From contig JAFFSR010000033.1 of the NCBI GenBank assembly GCA_017163975.1, positions 762,501-826,500 of the forward strand: a stretch of DNA of 64,000 bases. Direction: 5' to 3'. Within the stretch, counting starts at the first letter, position 1, and each line of letters starts with the position of its first letter. The position numbers were made by a program, and so were the translations under genes. Of the stretch, positions 1-11,859 are shown one piece after another. The notes beneath the pieces were generated by a model. The model was given only the letters and a program-made list of their open reading frames with translations. It was not told where the DNA came from and made no database searches. The stretch comes from Anastatus disparis (lineage: Eukaryota > Arthropoda > Insecta > Hymenoptera > Eupelmidae).

Positions 1-534
1 ATTGGCCTAATAACTCTTTTTGCTGATAAGTAGTGCTTTCTATAAGATTCCAAAGCTCATCCGCACTATTTCTGATCCTCAAATCTGTATTTTTTTCATT
101 TCTTTTTGCATAGAACTTACCTCTATGCGCATATTACCAATAATTTTGGTCTGTTTCTCCATCCGCTCCAGGATCTCTTCCAACCTGATATCTACGGAGT
201 CGGTCTCTTCTGCGGAGGCACCGCTGAAAAAACTTTTACCGCTCTCCATACTAGCGATGCTGCTTGCGCTGTTTCTTCGTGAAAGCTCGACCTGCAGAGT
301 GTTTAAACCTTGTTGTTGAATCAAGGACGAACTCCCTACAGTCTCTCCTTTAAGAGGCCTTGCTGAAACGATTTTACTCGTTTCGGCAAGCCTATGGTCA
401 ACGTGAATTTGGCCTCCCCCAGAATCCATGAGGCCAGCTCCACCCACCGAGGCTTTCACTCGATCGGAAGCGGAGGTGAGATTTCCCTGTGAAGGGGTAC
501 TCACCTGGGGTTTTACTATATTTAAATCCGACAT
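1..534 (-). pseudogene. LINE ORF1 / Gag-like N-terminal fragment, frameshifted
   Basis: The reading frame starts at 534 and codes about 150 residues. A Ser/Gly/Thr-rich first half is followed by a charged helical stretch (LEEILERMEKQTKIIGNM) that looks like a coiled coil, as in the trimerising N-terminal part of many non-LTR retrotransposon ORF1 proteins. The frame stops at 79-81, but a neighbouring frame stays open from there to base 1 (ending ...LIESTTYQQKELLGQ). One single-base frameshift therefore breaks a longer gene that leaves the window on the left. No zinc knuckle or catalytic motif is visible in the part present. A role as a nucleic-acid-binding structural protein is inference from the composition and coiled coil; a Gag-like LTR protein is equally possible. 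Confidence 0.45.
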
Positions 535-800
535 CTTTCATAGAAGTGGTGAATTTAGTCAGGGAACCACCCCTATCTCGTAACCCAAAGCGGGACCCTT
601 ACAGGGTTACTACCATCTGGGTCAGATAGTCGCTGGTTTTTTCGCGAGGGTATTTCTCCTCGGGTCATTACTTCCTATTTGCCGTCATGGTTTTAGCATC
701 GCTGCAAAGAGCATTGATGCGACGATGACGCCCAGGAGCCGTTGGGCAATACCCGGAACCTGGAAGACAACACTTGCTCAAGGGGCCTCCTCAAGCCGAC
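535..800 (-). other. Probable 5' leader of the ORF1-like gene
   Basis: This is non-coding sequence of moderate GC content upstream of the gene that starts at 534, ending at a microsatellite at about 806. No splice or promoter motif is clear. It is probably the retroelement 5' untranslated region, because its GC content matches the gene and differs from the AT-rich surroundings. Confidence 0.25.
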
Positions 801-805
801 TCCCA

Positions 806-1140
806 ATGATAATAATGATAATAATGATAATATTGATAATAATGATAATATTGATAATAATGATAATAATGATAATAATGATAATGATAATGATGATAAT
901 CATAATAATCATAATGTAAATGATAATCATAATAATAATGATAATGATAATGATAAGGATAACGATAAGGATAACGATAAGGATAAGGATAAGGATAACG
1001 ATAACGATAACGATAAGGATAAAGATAACGATAACGATAAGGATAACGATAATGATAAGGATAACGATAACGATAAGGATAACGATAACGATAAGGATAA
1101 CGATAGCGATAACGATAACGATAATAATAATAATAATAAC
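806..1140. repeat. GATAAT/GATAAC microsatellite
   Basis: About 335 bp of imperfect tandem units of 3 and 6 bases. GATAAT-type units lie on the left, GATAAC/GATAAG units in the middle and AAT units on the right end. The Asp/Asn-rich and Tyr-rich open frames here are products of the repeat and are not called as genes. Confidence 0.9.
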
Positions 1141-1580
1141 TTAATAACTCAAATAACCAAAACCTGATAACCCAATAACCCAATAACGAAAATAAATAAA
1201 AAAGGTCCACTGTTTTCTTCAAAACCCCTAATTTTTTCATTTCAGATTCGGGAAGAAAGTTCAACAAAATTGTCTTGGGTTGTAGGTAATGGTAAGGGTC
1301 AAACAACAGTAAAATTGAGTTTGAACTTTATTTTGATTTTCAAAGCTAAATTTATGTATTTGAAGCCTTCATGAGAAGAATTATTTTCCATCTTGTGGGA
1401 AAACAAATTATTTTTATTCTTTTTTCTGATGTGATTCCGGACAAGCCTACAAAGTTTCATCTAAATCGTTAAATAACACTTTTTTAGTATTATTTATGAC
1501 AGAAGTGGCTCGTAAACAGCCCTTCTCAGGATAGTTCACGTGAATATTTCTTAATGTCTAGCGACTCAAAAGGACCAAAT
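1141..1580. other. AT-rich spacer before the Tc1/mariner copy
   Basis: I see no gene here. The right part probably includes the worn 5' end of the transposon whose transposase begins at 1581, but no inverted repeat matching the 3' end near 2830-2854 could be recognised. Confidence 0.3.
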
Positions 1581-2575
1581 ATGCCGGATTATTCGAGAAA
1601 CGAAATTGTTGACATTCTGTTATCTCACGGGGCATGTCAAGGCCAATATCGTGCTGCGGCAAGGTATTACTGCCAAAATTACCCAGGTTTCTTCACTACC
1701 CGGACTACGTGAGAATCCGAATCATTGAGCGAAGAAAGAGACGTTGACCACTAATACGCAGAAATTGTCGTCGCATCATGATACAGAACAACGATGATCC
1801 ACGAATTCATGTCGTTTTGGCAATCGTTGATTTGGATCATCATATCTCTTTGCATGACATTGAGAGACGTACTGGAATCCCAAGATCAACATCTGGTCGA
1901 ATTTTGCGGCTTCACAGATTTCATCTGTATCACATAACTTTGACTCAAGCTTTGATGCCAGATGATCTCCGCCGCAGACACGAATTTTGCAATTAGGCAC
2001 AAGCAAGTATCGGTTAAGATCCTGAACTTTTTAGACGTAATGTTTTCGGACGAAGCTACATTTCATAGTAATGGGCAACTCAATCGCCATAATAGTCATT
2101 ATTGGTCTATCCAGAACTCTCATTGGGTACGTCATGTTGATAATCAGCATAGATGGAGCCTCGTAGTTTGGTGCGGTATAATAAATGGTTATCTTATGAA
2201 ACCTTACTTTTTCGATGAGAATCTCAACAGTGCAGCATATCTTGATTTCCTGCAGAATGATTTACCAGAATTATTGGAAAATGTGAACTTGAAAACAAGA
2301 CGTCGATTATGGCTACAACATGATGGTGCACCGTGTCATCGCTCACTAATGGTTCGTCACTTCTTGAACCAACGATATCGATGACGATGGATAGGCATTG
2401 ATAGTAACATTACTGAGTTATGTCTAAGATCACCAGATCTGGCAAGTCCAGATTTCTTTTTATGGGGCTATTTAAAAAATGTTGTTTATGCACAGCAACC
2501 AAGAACACGGCAAGATATGATGCAATGCATCACACAAGCTTGTAGAGTTATTCCGCGTCACCTACATACTACCAT
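1581..2575 (+). pseudogene. Tc1/mariner (IS630) superfamily transposase, decayed
   Basis: The product is a DD(E/D) transposase of cut-and-paste elements that target TA. The frame opens at ATG 1581 (MPDYSRNEIVDILLSHGA), a helix-turn-helix-like start. It continues with RIHVVLAIVDLDHHISLHDI and GIPRSTSGRILRLH (second DNA-binding unit). The catalytic core follows: D1 in FSDEATF, D2 in LQHDGAPCH near 2325, and D3 in RSPDLASPDFFLW near 2440. There are 37 residues between D2 and D3, as in DD37D-type mariner relatives. Breaks: stop near 1708, another before 1778, a frame change around 1962-1996, and an in-frame TGA at 2382-2384. All motifs are in order, so this is one copy that decayed after insertion and is not functional. 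Confidence 0.85.
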
Positions 2576-2582
2576 AGTACCT

Positions 2583-2617
2583 ACTATGTGTAGGGTACGG
2601 TGTACCCCACACATAGT
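2583..2617. repeat. Short hairpin inside the transposase tail
   Basis: ACTATGTGT (2583-2591) and ACACATAGT (2609-2617) form a stem that continues inward as GGGTAC/GTACCC. It sits where transposase similarity fades and may be a small insertion or local duplication. Confidence 0.6.
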
Positions 2618-2854
2618 ACCTTATCTGAACGTAAAATTTCTTGCTCTTTCCGAATCTGGGATAAAAAATGGGGGTTCTAATTCAAAAAATCACTTTGACC
2701 TTTAAATGACCTTAAAAATAAATCTCAAGGTCAAAACTGATTTCATAGAAAGATAGTCCCCATTATCCCGAATAACTTTCGTCTGAACAATTTTTTATAC
2801 AACGCCAACTGTCGAAAATATTCCGGTGGTTTCTTTAAAATGGGACACCCTGTA

Positions 2855-3836
2855 AACCCCCCGGAAGGTGTTTTTTAAAAATATTGTCTGCACAAGCTGC
2901 TTTTCTCTTATAAATCAAATTCTTTTTGTTTAATTTTTTAAGATTTCAATTTTTTGTAAGTAAAAGTTATTTCACTAATAATGACTGTTACAATTGTTAG
3001 TATTTCTACTCGAGTTCTTATATATAAAATTGTTTGAAGGCTTTTATTAAGTTATTATATTCAAATTCAACATGTGAATAATAAAAATTACAACTTGATA
3101 GCCTTGCACAGCCAACCTTTCATGTACTGGATAGCCATATATGATCCAGTGATTCTTAAGTCTAAATTTCAAGTATTAATTTAATCAAAAAAAACTCTTG
3201 ATAGTAAAAGCATAATAAAATATATTCATAAACTTACATGTTTTTTTTCAACATGAGATGTGTTTACAGAATCAATTTACAAAATTTGAATTGAAAATAA
3301 AACAACAATTCAACATAATTAAATGATACTTGATAATTATTTTGATCATAAATAAAAGTTTAGTGTTATAATAAATTTAAAAATTCAAATCATAACGCTT
3401 GAATTTATAGTCAAGATTCAATCCTTAATATTATTATGAATACACCCTTCATGAAGTATATAATAACATAGATGGATGTATGATGCGGAAATTCATGAAT
3501 GCACAGTCAACGCTTCCAAAATATCGCGATGCAAGGGAGTCTTAAAAAAAATCATTTTAAATATTTCATAATTAGATCTCAAACATCGTTTTGTCTTTAT
3601 TTTTCTTATGGTAAGATAGAACGATCTTTGAGGTCGAAGGACTGAGTGCTGAGTGTCGACTATAAATTTGAGCCATAAATCAACTAAATTATAATAAATA
3701 AACTGAATGAATCATTGAACAATGCTTTTAAATAATTAATAAATCGAGCAGATGGTTAAAATAATTAATTGCACTCAAGTTACCTAGGAAACTTATGGCA
3801 ATAATTATAATTATTTAATCATCTTCAAGGTATATT
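2855..3836. other. AT-rich intergenic sequence
   Basis: No supported gene, repeat or element was recognised in this stretch. Confidence 0.4.
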
Positions 3837-4046
3837 ACAGTGCCTAGAATCTTCAAATCCGTTGGTACCATTTCAAGAAATATTTTATTATCCTAAGAGC
3901 ATGTAGACAGTTCTAGGAATCTCCAACCCTGATGATGTCAAATCAAGGAACATTTTATCATCTCCAGAGCATGTAAACAGTACCAAGAACCCCAACTGCG
4001 CTGATGTCACTTCTAGGAATATTGCATTATATGGCTCGCAACTAAT
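3837..4046. repeat. Degenerate 70-bp tandem repeat, about three units
   Basis: Successive units share ACAGT-CTA(A/G)GAAT, a TTTTAT-ATC block and AGAGCATGTA(G/A)ACAG about 70 bp apart. The first two junctions carry nearly identical GAGCATGTA-ACAG. Divergence is high, so this is an old local duplication. The 70-residue open frame on the minus strand here is judged to be chance. Confidence 0.55.
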
Positions 4047-5647
4047 ATTAATAACCCTAACTCTTCGAATGTCTAAAAGAATAGTTAAAGCAGTGATCAC
4101 TCACTATTCTTTAACACCTCCATATTATTAACATTAGGACAACATCACTGCCTAACCATACTTAACAGGACGAACTCGAAATCTGTGCTATTATCCCGCA
4201 AAATACTTGAAGTTTATTATAAATGTTTCTAACTGTATACCATAGTCTAACTATAATTTTTATTATGTTTTTTTTTAAGTTTGCCATCACAAAGAGTATA
4301 CCCCTGTAATTTTCATATCTATATTAATAGACTTTAGCATGCGAGGCGCTTTTTTGTTTGGAAGACATCTTATTATACCTAAAAAAGTAGCATGGCTGCC
4401 GTAAGTGGGCGCACACCAGACATGGCACCTTGTGACTTCACGTGGACGAGCGTTTCTTTTACGTTCTAGAGTGTATAGTCATATGTATTGTAAAAATAAA
4501 CGCTATCTGACATAAGTTTATAACGCTTCTGTTTAAGATACATACGGTTTGAAGAAAAACCACTCTTAGACTCAAGATAGTGACTCAAATGCTCTTAAGA
4601 TTCATGGATTCATGCTCATAAGAGCTTTGAAATTAAGAGTCTATCAGTGTATATTGATTGATGCACATTTAATATACAAATTCAGATATAGAAATATTAC
4701 AACTGTAAGTAAGGTAATGATGAACGCCTTTTGCGGTGCAATAGCGCTGATTGCGTAAAACGAGAGTTCACAGATTTGGTACTTTCAAATTTACTATAAA
4801 TTGGACTGGTCATTGCATCGCTCTCATAGCACCTAGAAACTTTATGCGGTGCTTAAATTAGAGGTTTTGAGGTCTTGATTCATAATTTGTAGTATGATTC
4901 TTACTTTAGAACTCTTAAAATGTTGCAAGAAAGCAGAATCTCGATACAATTTAGCTTACTTGGGAAGCAAAATACTTGGGAATACTCGATTTTCAGCGTC
5001 TAAAATAGGTAGCTTAGATGCAAATACCCATAGGTTTCTCAATAATAAGTTGCTGTTGGTATAAAAATGTATTCCCAAAAAAATTTTTGTGCAATTTGGA
5101 GCGTCTAGAAATGAGCACCATGACTTTAAAAATGGCAAAAATGCGATTTTTACGAAAATTGCAATATTCAAACAGCTATATCTCCGTTCCAGGAAAACTG
5201 ATCTTAACGTTCCGTGACTTATTTTAAAGCTTATGATAATACCTTTTGAATGAGACCTATTGGAAATGTTTTCTACAATAAAATTTCCGTTGGCAACAGT
5301 TTAAATATTGGTAATTTTTGATTTTTTCAGTTTACTTAATTATTCCGTGAGAGGTAGGTAAGTAATCAATAATTCTAGAAAAATTTTGATAAATTCTTGA
5401 GAAACACTCCAAAAAAAATAAGAGGTTGTAGATTAAAATCAGTTTACTAGGTGCGAGTTATAATAGTTTGAAAACAGGCTGAAAAGGACTATTTTTTACG
5501 CTTTCGGGCCTATATATCCGGTTCTAGGGCCACTAGAGGGCTGAAATTTTTACTAAATACTTAATTTACATGATGAAAAAACATACTGAAATTTGGTACA
5601 GATCCGAGCACCCTCCCCACAAAACTCATCAAAAAGTAAAAAACTTG

Positions 5648-5648
<1 letters not shown>
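4047..5648. other. AT-rich intergenic sequence
   Basis: No gene or repeat could be supported. Short frames of about 70 residues on both strands near 4956-5227 overlap each other and have no recognisable motif. Confidence 0.35.

Positions 5649-5697
<49 letters not shown>
5649..5697. repeat. (AT)n microsatellite
   Basis: About 24 uninterrupted AT dinucleotides. Confidence 0.95.
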
Positions 5698-5702
<5 letters not shown>

Positions 5703-6014
5703 TTATGTCGTCGTACCACGTATTCGGTGTTGTATGTGCAAAGCTAGTTAAATGGGTATTGAGGTTACATACATTTCAATTCGTAGCACAACTATATTAA
5801 GTTTGCTATACTTCGCATAAAAAAATATGGATAATTCTAAACCTCACATGGTGACGTATGGAGTCATCTATACATCACACTATAAGGTTTTAATTAGCTA
5901 TGAAGCGATCGCCGAAGTCGATAAATTGATTGGTTTAATCGACGTATTTTGTTTTTTCTTTTGACATTTTGTTATTTAATAAATTTTTTTTAAAAATGGG
6001 ATAAAATAGTATAT

Positions 6015-6190
6015 TATGCGTCACGGCCGCAAAACGTAACCATCTTGACGAGTGCATGCTGAGGGGCCGAGCGTAGCGAGGCCGCTCCAGCTGCACGAGC
6101 AAGAATGATACGTTTGTGGCCGTGACTGCATATACTTTTTTCGCCCAAAGGCTGCTAAGCGGAAGCTGGGGCGGAGCCCCCCCCCGCCTA
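6015..6190. repeat. GC-rich inverted-repeat module
   Basis: GCGTCACGGCCGCAAAACGTA (6019 onward; first 20 bases are the stem) pairs with TACGTTTGTGGCCGTGACTG ending near 6129. This makes a hairpin of about 110 bp in an otherwise AT-rich area. It is followed at about 6165-6187 by GGGGCGGAGCCCC, a second strong hairpin. It lies on the 3' side of the minus-strand Helitron gene, so it may be a Helitron terminus or an inserted MITE. No CTAG-type end could be fixed. Confidence 0.5.
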
Positions 6191-7039
6191 TAAAAAAAAA
6201 TAATTCATAATTCTTAAAATATAAAAGAATTTTATATGTATAATATGAATTTTTTTATTATATATTTAATTAAAAAATTGAATCATAAATAATAAATAAC
6301 TAATAATTCTTAAAACACAATAAAAAAATATAATAAAAAAAATTCGATTATAAAAACCACTAATAATTGTTAAAATATTAAATTAAAATTAAACAAAAAT
6401 ACAATAAAATATAAAATAAAGCTAAACTATAAAAATTATAACTAAAAAATATTTAAAAAAAGAAAGAAAAAGTTTTAAAAAAATAGAATGAAAAAAAATC
6501 GATTATAAAAATAACTAATAATTGTTGAAATATAATATTAAAATAAAACAAAAATAAAACAAAGCTAAACTATAAAAATTATGATTCAAAAATATTTAAG
6601 AAAGAAAAAAAAGTTTTAACACGCGAAACTTGTAACTATGTCTTCCTCTAGCTCTTTCTTTTTCTTTCATAATACACATATATTGAGTCTAAGTTATTCG
6701 TTAACGTATACTCAGTATAGTATATGTGAGGAAAGGATAGCGATATTAGGGAAAGCGAGCAGTTCATTAAGTTCGATTCCAAGAATCGCGACGTCGAGAA
6801 CATTTTTCTGCGAACTTTTATTAAAATAATATATTGGATATACACATCTTTCTTTTGCGACCTAGAACAAGAATAATTGTGCTCCGTATACAGGACACAA
6901 AAATTCATTTTGCGGCCTGAGAACAAAAAAAAATTTTATGAATCAAAAAAAAAAATTAGTGCAAATAATAAAAAAAACTAATACAAATAACAAAAAAATA
7001 ATAATGATAGAGAAATTGAGACATTGTAACCTATATTTT
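6191..7039. other. Very A/T-rich spacer
   Basis: Dominated by A-runs with repeated words such as AATAATTGTTAAAATAT (around 6361-6380 and 6516-6540, suggesting a duplicated block of about 160 bp). No gene is seen. Confidence 0.4.
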
Positions 7040-9450
7040 TTTCATATTTTTTATGATAAAAAACTTTTTATATTTTTCATATAAATTTCTAGCATTAATA
7101 GGATTATGAAATATACAAATAAATGCAAATAATTCACAAAGAGCAACAGGAAACTGTATTTGGGATGCTTCTTCTAAGTATCGACCCCACTCTCCATCTT
7201 CATTAACCGAATATTTGGCTACAGCAGCCTCGAAAAATGAAGGATATGTTATAGCATCGACAATACGTAAATCTTGGAATGAAGTTGCACCTCTGACGTG
7301 TAAGAGTAATCATTTTACAAAATATCTTTGACGATCTTTTAGATTTTCTAAATGCATTCTGCTTAAAATTAATTTGTTAAATCTTTGCCTTTTATTCCAT
7401 ACTTTTAATTTTTTATTAAATACATAATGCAATGGGATTTCCGAATATGTATAATTTTTTGCTCCAGGATCTATTTTATTTAATTTAAAATATGCTATTA
7501 AAGTTGTTTCAACAATTTTGTTTTTTATTTCTCCTTTTTCTCTTTCTCCAAAATATACTTCTTGCTCATTTTCATTGTGAATAGCTAATCGTATTATAAA
7601 ATAAGACATTTGGTGTAAACTGTATCCTTATAATCTGTGCATTGCTTCTGGGAGGCACAAATATCTCGTTTTAATATATTGCTTTATCTCATCATATTCA
7701 TATTTATTACAATATTTGAACAAATATTTGATATATTGTACAGTTAAACATACTTTTACATCAATGTGACAGTTAAATTTTAGTAGTAAATAGGGAATTT
7801 ATGAAACGATAAATCTGTTATCAGCTACTCTATTGTTATTTTTACGTTTGTAACACATTTTTTTACCATTATTTCTCCGCATATAAATTGGATATCCAGA
7901 TGTTTTAAATAATGTTTTTTTATTATAATTTTTTGGAAAATTTCTTGAACATTTATTTTTATTTTCCTACATACAAGGAGAACTCTTGTTTTGTTCTCCG
8001 CATGAACCATGGACCATAAATTGTTTAACAATTTTAAATGATTGTAGATAAATATCTCCTTCTGAAATTTCCGCATTTATAAGCGCATCAACTTTATCAG
8101 GAGTATTAATTTTATCTTTATTATTCAGAAACAATAATATATGCATATGTGGAAGCCCTCGCTTTTGAAATTCAACAACATAAGTATAAGCAACAGTTTT
8201 TCCTAATGCACTTTTTCTATGAATTGTTTTACTTTTTCTTGAAACACTTTAACTACAATGTCGGGCCAGTCAATTGCATTTTCATAATCTTCTAAATTTT
8301 TAATAATTTCTTTACAATTAGGATTACATGTAAGAGTTTTGGATTTGCCGTAATAATTTTCAAGTATTATTGAGTCGATATAATTATGCTTTAAGAATCG
8401 TGAACTTCCCGTAAAATTCGATGATAAAATATACATTTTTCCAATTTTTATAATCTCAGTATCTTTTTTCTTATGTAAATGATCCATTACACCGTTATAA
8501 CAATCGCTTCTTAAAATATTGTGATTTTTTTTATGAAATATAATTTTGAACTCTTGATTTTTACAAATGCATCAACTATTGCTTGTTGAAAAACTTTACC
8601 TAAATTAAGATATGGATTTAATTTATTTCTTACAGAATACCTATAACTATAAAATTGCAGATTTGAAATATTGTTTTTAGTTAATTTACATCTCATATTG
8701 GGTATATATACGTATCCTCTATTAGGATAAATAAGTAGGTAAGTCATAGGATCGACATGTTTACTAATTTAGGGAATACTAACTGGTTTATCGTGTTTCG
8801 AATATATAACGATATCACGTACTACTAGGAGTAAACCATCTTTTCTTACAAATATCATGGCAACTTCATTACATGTAGCTTCATTGTATATATTATTATC
8901 TAATTTTCCATTGCGTTTAATAGACATAGTTACAGTTTTTGGTGGAACACCAATTTTTTCGCACCGTTCAATCTCTCTTTTTTCTGTTTTATACATCATT
9001 TTATAAGCTTTAGCGTAAGAATTGTTTTGTCTTAATAATCCATCTCATTTACGTAATGAGTTTAAATTTGTACCTGAGCTTTTCTGTTGCAAAGTTACTA
9101 ATTCATTATCAAGAACATATAATTCTCTATATTTTCGAGCTTGATTTTCATTAGGATGCAAAGCATGAACGTTGTAATATATTTTACCAAAAATTCTGAT
9201 CACTTGTGGCTTCCTGGTTGTTATTTTGTCAAAATTTGCACAAAAACTTGCGAAAGCTAAAAGTTGTTGTATGATCTAATATTTTTACGAAAATAAATAC
9301 TATTTTCTGAAAATCCTGTAGCTAATTTTTTTAATTCTTTTAGGTAAGTAGGATTATTTGGTAGTTCTATATTTCCTTTGTAATAGCAATTAATAAATTC
9401 CTTATTTTGTGTATATTCAAATACAAAATGTTTAGCACTGCACTATATAA
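7040..9450 (-). pseudogene. Helitron Rep/helicase polyprotein, N-terminal and Rep part, decayed
   Basis: This is a rolling-circle transposase remnant read from about 9446 down to about 7040 in several frames. In order: a CSAKHF segment with later CYYKG (the Helitron N-terminal zinc-type region), NEVAMIFV and DIVIYSKHDKP blocks, and the Helitron-like N domain with LSSNFTGSSRF and LTCNPNCKEI. The HUH nickase motif follows at 8141-8152 (PHMH within QKRGLPHMHILL), then the Y2 motif region IKYLFKYCNK near 7710. Last come IPLHYVFNKKLKVWNKR and LLLHVRGATSFQDLR near 7300. At least six stops or shifts break it. The PIF1 helicase half is absent, so the copy is truncated at its 3' side. The same gene family occurs on the plus strand at 32.6-36.4 kb with different breaks. 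Family assignment rests on motif order I know from Helitrons. Confidence 0.85.
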
Positions 9451-9572
9451 TAAAATACTAATAAATGAAATATTTAATATTTAATATTAACAAAATGAAA
9501 TAAATTTTTTTTCCATTTAATATTTAATATTTACATATTGCATATTTACATTTTTAAGGGAGTTCTATCGTC

Positions 9573-9646
9573 AAGAGCTGTGCTTTCACAGCTCTTTAAT
9601 TAATAATTGGGGCCTATTTATTAATATACATTAATAAATAGGCCCC
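9573..9646. repeat. Two adjacent perfect hairpins
   Basis: Stem 1: AAGAGCTGTG (9573-9582), loop CTTT, CACAGCTCTT (9587-9596). Stem 2: GGGGCCTATTTATTAAT (9609-9625), 4-base loop, then its exact complement at 9630-9646. They lie just upstream (5') of the minus-strand Helitron gene. They could be a bidirectional terminator-like structure or remnants of an element end. Confidence 0.8.
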
Positions 9647-9649
9647 ATA

Positions 9650-10010
9650 GATGGAGATATAGACATTTTTATGAAAATATAATAAAAAGGAACATTTATA
9701 AAATCTTGAATATTGAAACAACTAAGACTCTTACAAAAAAAACGTATGAAACATAGAGTAAAGTATAGACTTAATGCTTTATTTCAAGCTTTGTTTCATT
9801 ATAAAAGCTTTCGTGGTCCAAAAGTTACAAGTGATTAAAATATGCTAACAAAATAGCGTAAAAAATTGATGATATGTTATGCGCCGAAAATATTAACAAA
9901 TCTGTAGTAAATTTCAATTAGGCACAATTTTTTAACCACAAAAGCTTTTTTAGTACAACAAAGCTCAAATTAAAGCATTTAATCTTTACTTTATTTTATT
10001 TTTTGACTCT
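9650..10010. other. AT-rich spacer
   Basis: Contains several AAAGCTTT-like words but no gene or recognisable element. Confidence 0.3.
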
Positions 10011-10275
10011 CAGGGCGCAAAATTCGATTTTCTATGCTTGTCAAGCAAGCGCAAATGCACAGGGCGGGAATGTACTATTTTGCGCCCGCTTGACAAGCAT
10101 AGAAATCGAATTTTTCACCCTTTGGATAAAAAAAACTATGTGTACCACGGGTGCAAGGGGATTTACGGCCCTCATGCGAATTTAGCACCCTCGCTTCGCT
10201 CTGGCACACTATCGCCCTCTGGCCGGAATCTCCTATTTTGCACCCTTGGTACTCAATGTACTACTCTATACATTT
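10005..10275 (+). repeat. Dispersed repeat family GGGCGC, copy 1
   Basis: Begins TTGACTCTCAGGGCGCAAAA. The first 100 bp is a foldback: AATTCGATTTTCTATGCTTG near 10021 pairs with CAAGCATAGAAATCGAATTT ending near 10113. A GC-rich tail follows (CACCCTCGCTTCGCTCTGG, then TTGGTACTCAATGTACTA). A second copy lies inverted at 40298-40520, colinear over the whole length, so this is a defined mobile repeat. No coding capacity is seen. Confidence 0.75.
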
Positions 10276-10479
10276 TTTTATAAAAGTTTTATTTGTTTGG
10301 TTATTCAAGAACTTATAAATGCTGCTTTTTATTAGATTTTCGAAAAAATTTCTATATCTTCGTCTATGGGGCCTATTAAAAAAAAAGAAAAAGCACGGAT
10401 CTATGTCTTTTCATCAAAAAATCATTTCCTTCCGTTTCAGCTAAATCCGTTTTCCGAAGGTCGGGTACTCTCCTTGTGA
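10276..10479. other. AT-rich spacer
   Basis: No gene or repeat recognised. Confidence 0.3.
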
Positions 10480-11100
10480 GTTAAATAGATTTCAGTTAAA
10501 AGTTAGCTAAAAGTTGAATAAAAATTATCATCTTGCATAAAAAAATGTATTATATCCATCAGGTAGAATACGAAAAAAGAAGAGACCCGTATTTTTTTGT
10601 TTTTCAAAATATAATAAATTATAAAAGTTATAGCCGGCATAAGTTAGTACAATTTTGATATACATTGATATAGCGCCATAATAAATGACGTCACGAAAGT
10701 ATTTGCTTTCGTGACACACAGTTGTAACTGCCTCTATCTCTTTGAGTTTTGATTTTAATGAAAAAAGAAATAATACGTGTCCTTTATTTTTTCTTTTTCT
10801 AAATAACGGATAATAGATTTGAAAAAAAATCTTTATGCAACATTCCGATTAGTCACATTCATGTAAATGTTAGCTGAAATCATCTAAAACTCAATTAAAA
10901 TTAGATTAAAATTTAGTTAAAAGTAAGCTGAAATTGAATTAAAATTTTTCTAAAATTCAGATAAAAGTTAGCTAATGATTAGCTAAGTTTAGCTGATGCT
11001 CAGCGCAATTCAGGTTGAAACTTAGCAGTATTTAGCTACAGGTTAGTTAAATGTTTCACAAAACTTAGTTAAATTTTGCAGAAATTAGATTTAATTCAAG
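10480..11100. repeat. TTAGCT/AGCTGAAA-rich degenerate array
   Basis: Short words of the type AAAATTAGCTAAAA, AAGCTGAAATT and TTTAGTTAAAAG recur every 10-15 bp, most densely at 10860-11100. A similar island lies at 51826-52080. It looks like a decayed short-period satellite. Confidence 0.45.
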
Positions 11101-11125
11101 TTAAAAATATTGATTGGATTGATAT

Positions 11126-11438
11126 CACAGGCCTACAAATATTGGGGTCATGGAAGTTGTTGGAAAATGGAGGGTCATTTCCGAAGTAATTTTTTCCGTA
11201 GAATCCGAATCCGGGGTCCGAATTGCTCTATCACGTCAGGATTTTGAGATATTTGAGGTTTTTTACCCAAAAAATGGCGTTTTTGGCTACTTTTGAGGTT
11301 ATGTACAGAAGAGACAAAATTTTTTGGGAGTTTTTTTTTAGTTGCATCTTATAGCACTACTCTTCCTCTTTAATTTAAGAGTTGCAGAGTTCAATTACGA
11401 TTTTTCTACACCAAGTTACGCCAATTTGAAATTACGAG
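11126..11438. repeat. Left terminal inverted repeat of the 3.3-kb transposon
   Basis: Mirror of 14137-14438. The inner segment around 11180-11438 is nearly identical to the right arm; the terminal 40 bp is not, apart from CACAGGCC. Confidence 0.9.
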
Positions 11439-11859
11439 ATATGTCCTATTAATTGCATGACCATTTGCATTGAATACGTTGAGGCAGACATTTGTGTACT
11501 GGGTATTTTTTCTTCAAAATTTTTACTTGGGGATTTTTGGGGTTACTGATTACGAATATGAAGTTGAGATATTAAAATTTTCAAATTCAAGATGGCGGAT
11601 TCAAAATGGCGTATAAAAATTTTCAAAAAACATTGCAAATATGAAACATATTTTCATTTTCTGCTATCTAATAACTTTTGTTGTTACGATAAACATAATA
11701 CATTATAGTAATTTATATTTACACAGGTATCGTGACATTGAATTTGATCTTCAGCTTGATCTTCAAGTGCATTTCAAGTTAAACTTTTTTTTACATTTAG
11801 CATTACCCAGGAACAACGACGTGGACGTAGTAAAATCTGTTCCCTTTGGGGTGCTGGAT

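Larger units (their letters stand above)
1581..2854 (+). mobile_element. Tc1/mariner-like element, 5' end not resolved
   Basis: The element carries the broken transposase. Its right end is recognisable: AAAATGGGACACCCTGTA at about 2837-2854, the inverted form of the TACAGGGTGTCCCA terminus common in this group as I remember it. The matching left terminus was not found, so the left end is truncated or too diverged. Confidence 0.6.

Noticed and set aside
725..1306. Asp/Asn-rich and Tyr-rich open frames of 141 and 171 aa
   Set aside because: They are translations of the GATAAY microsatellite in different frames; no codon structure or domain is present.
3888..4100. 70-aa minus-strand frame
   Set aside because: It falls on the degenerate 70-bp tandem repeat; chance frame.
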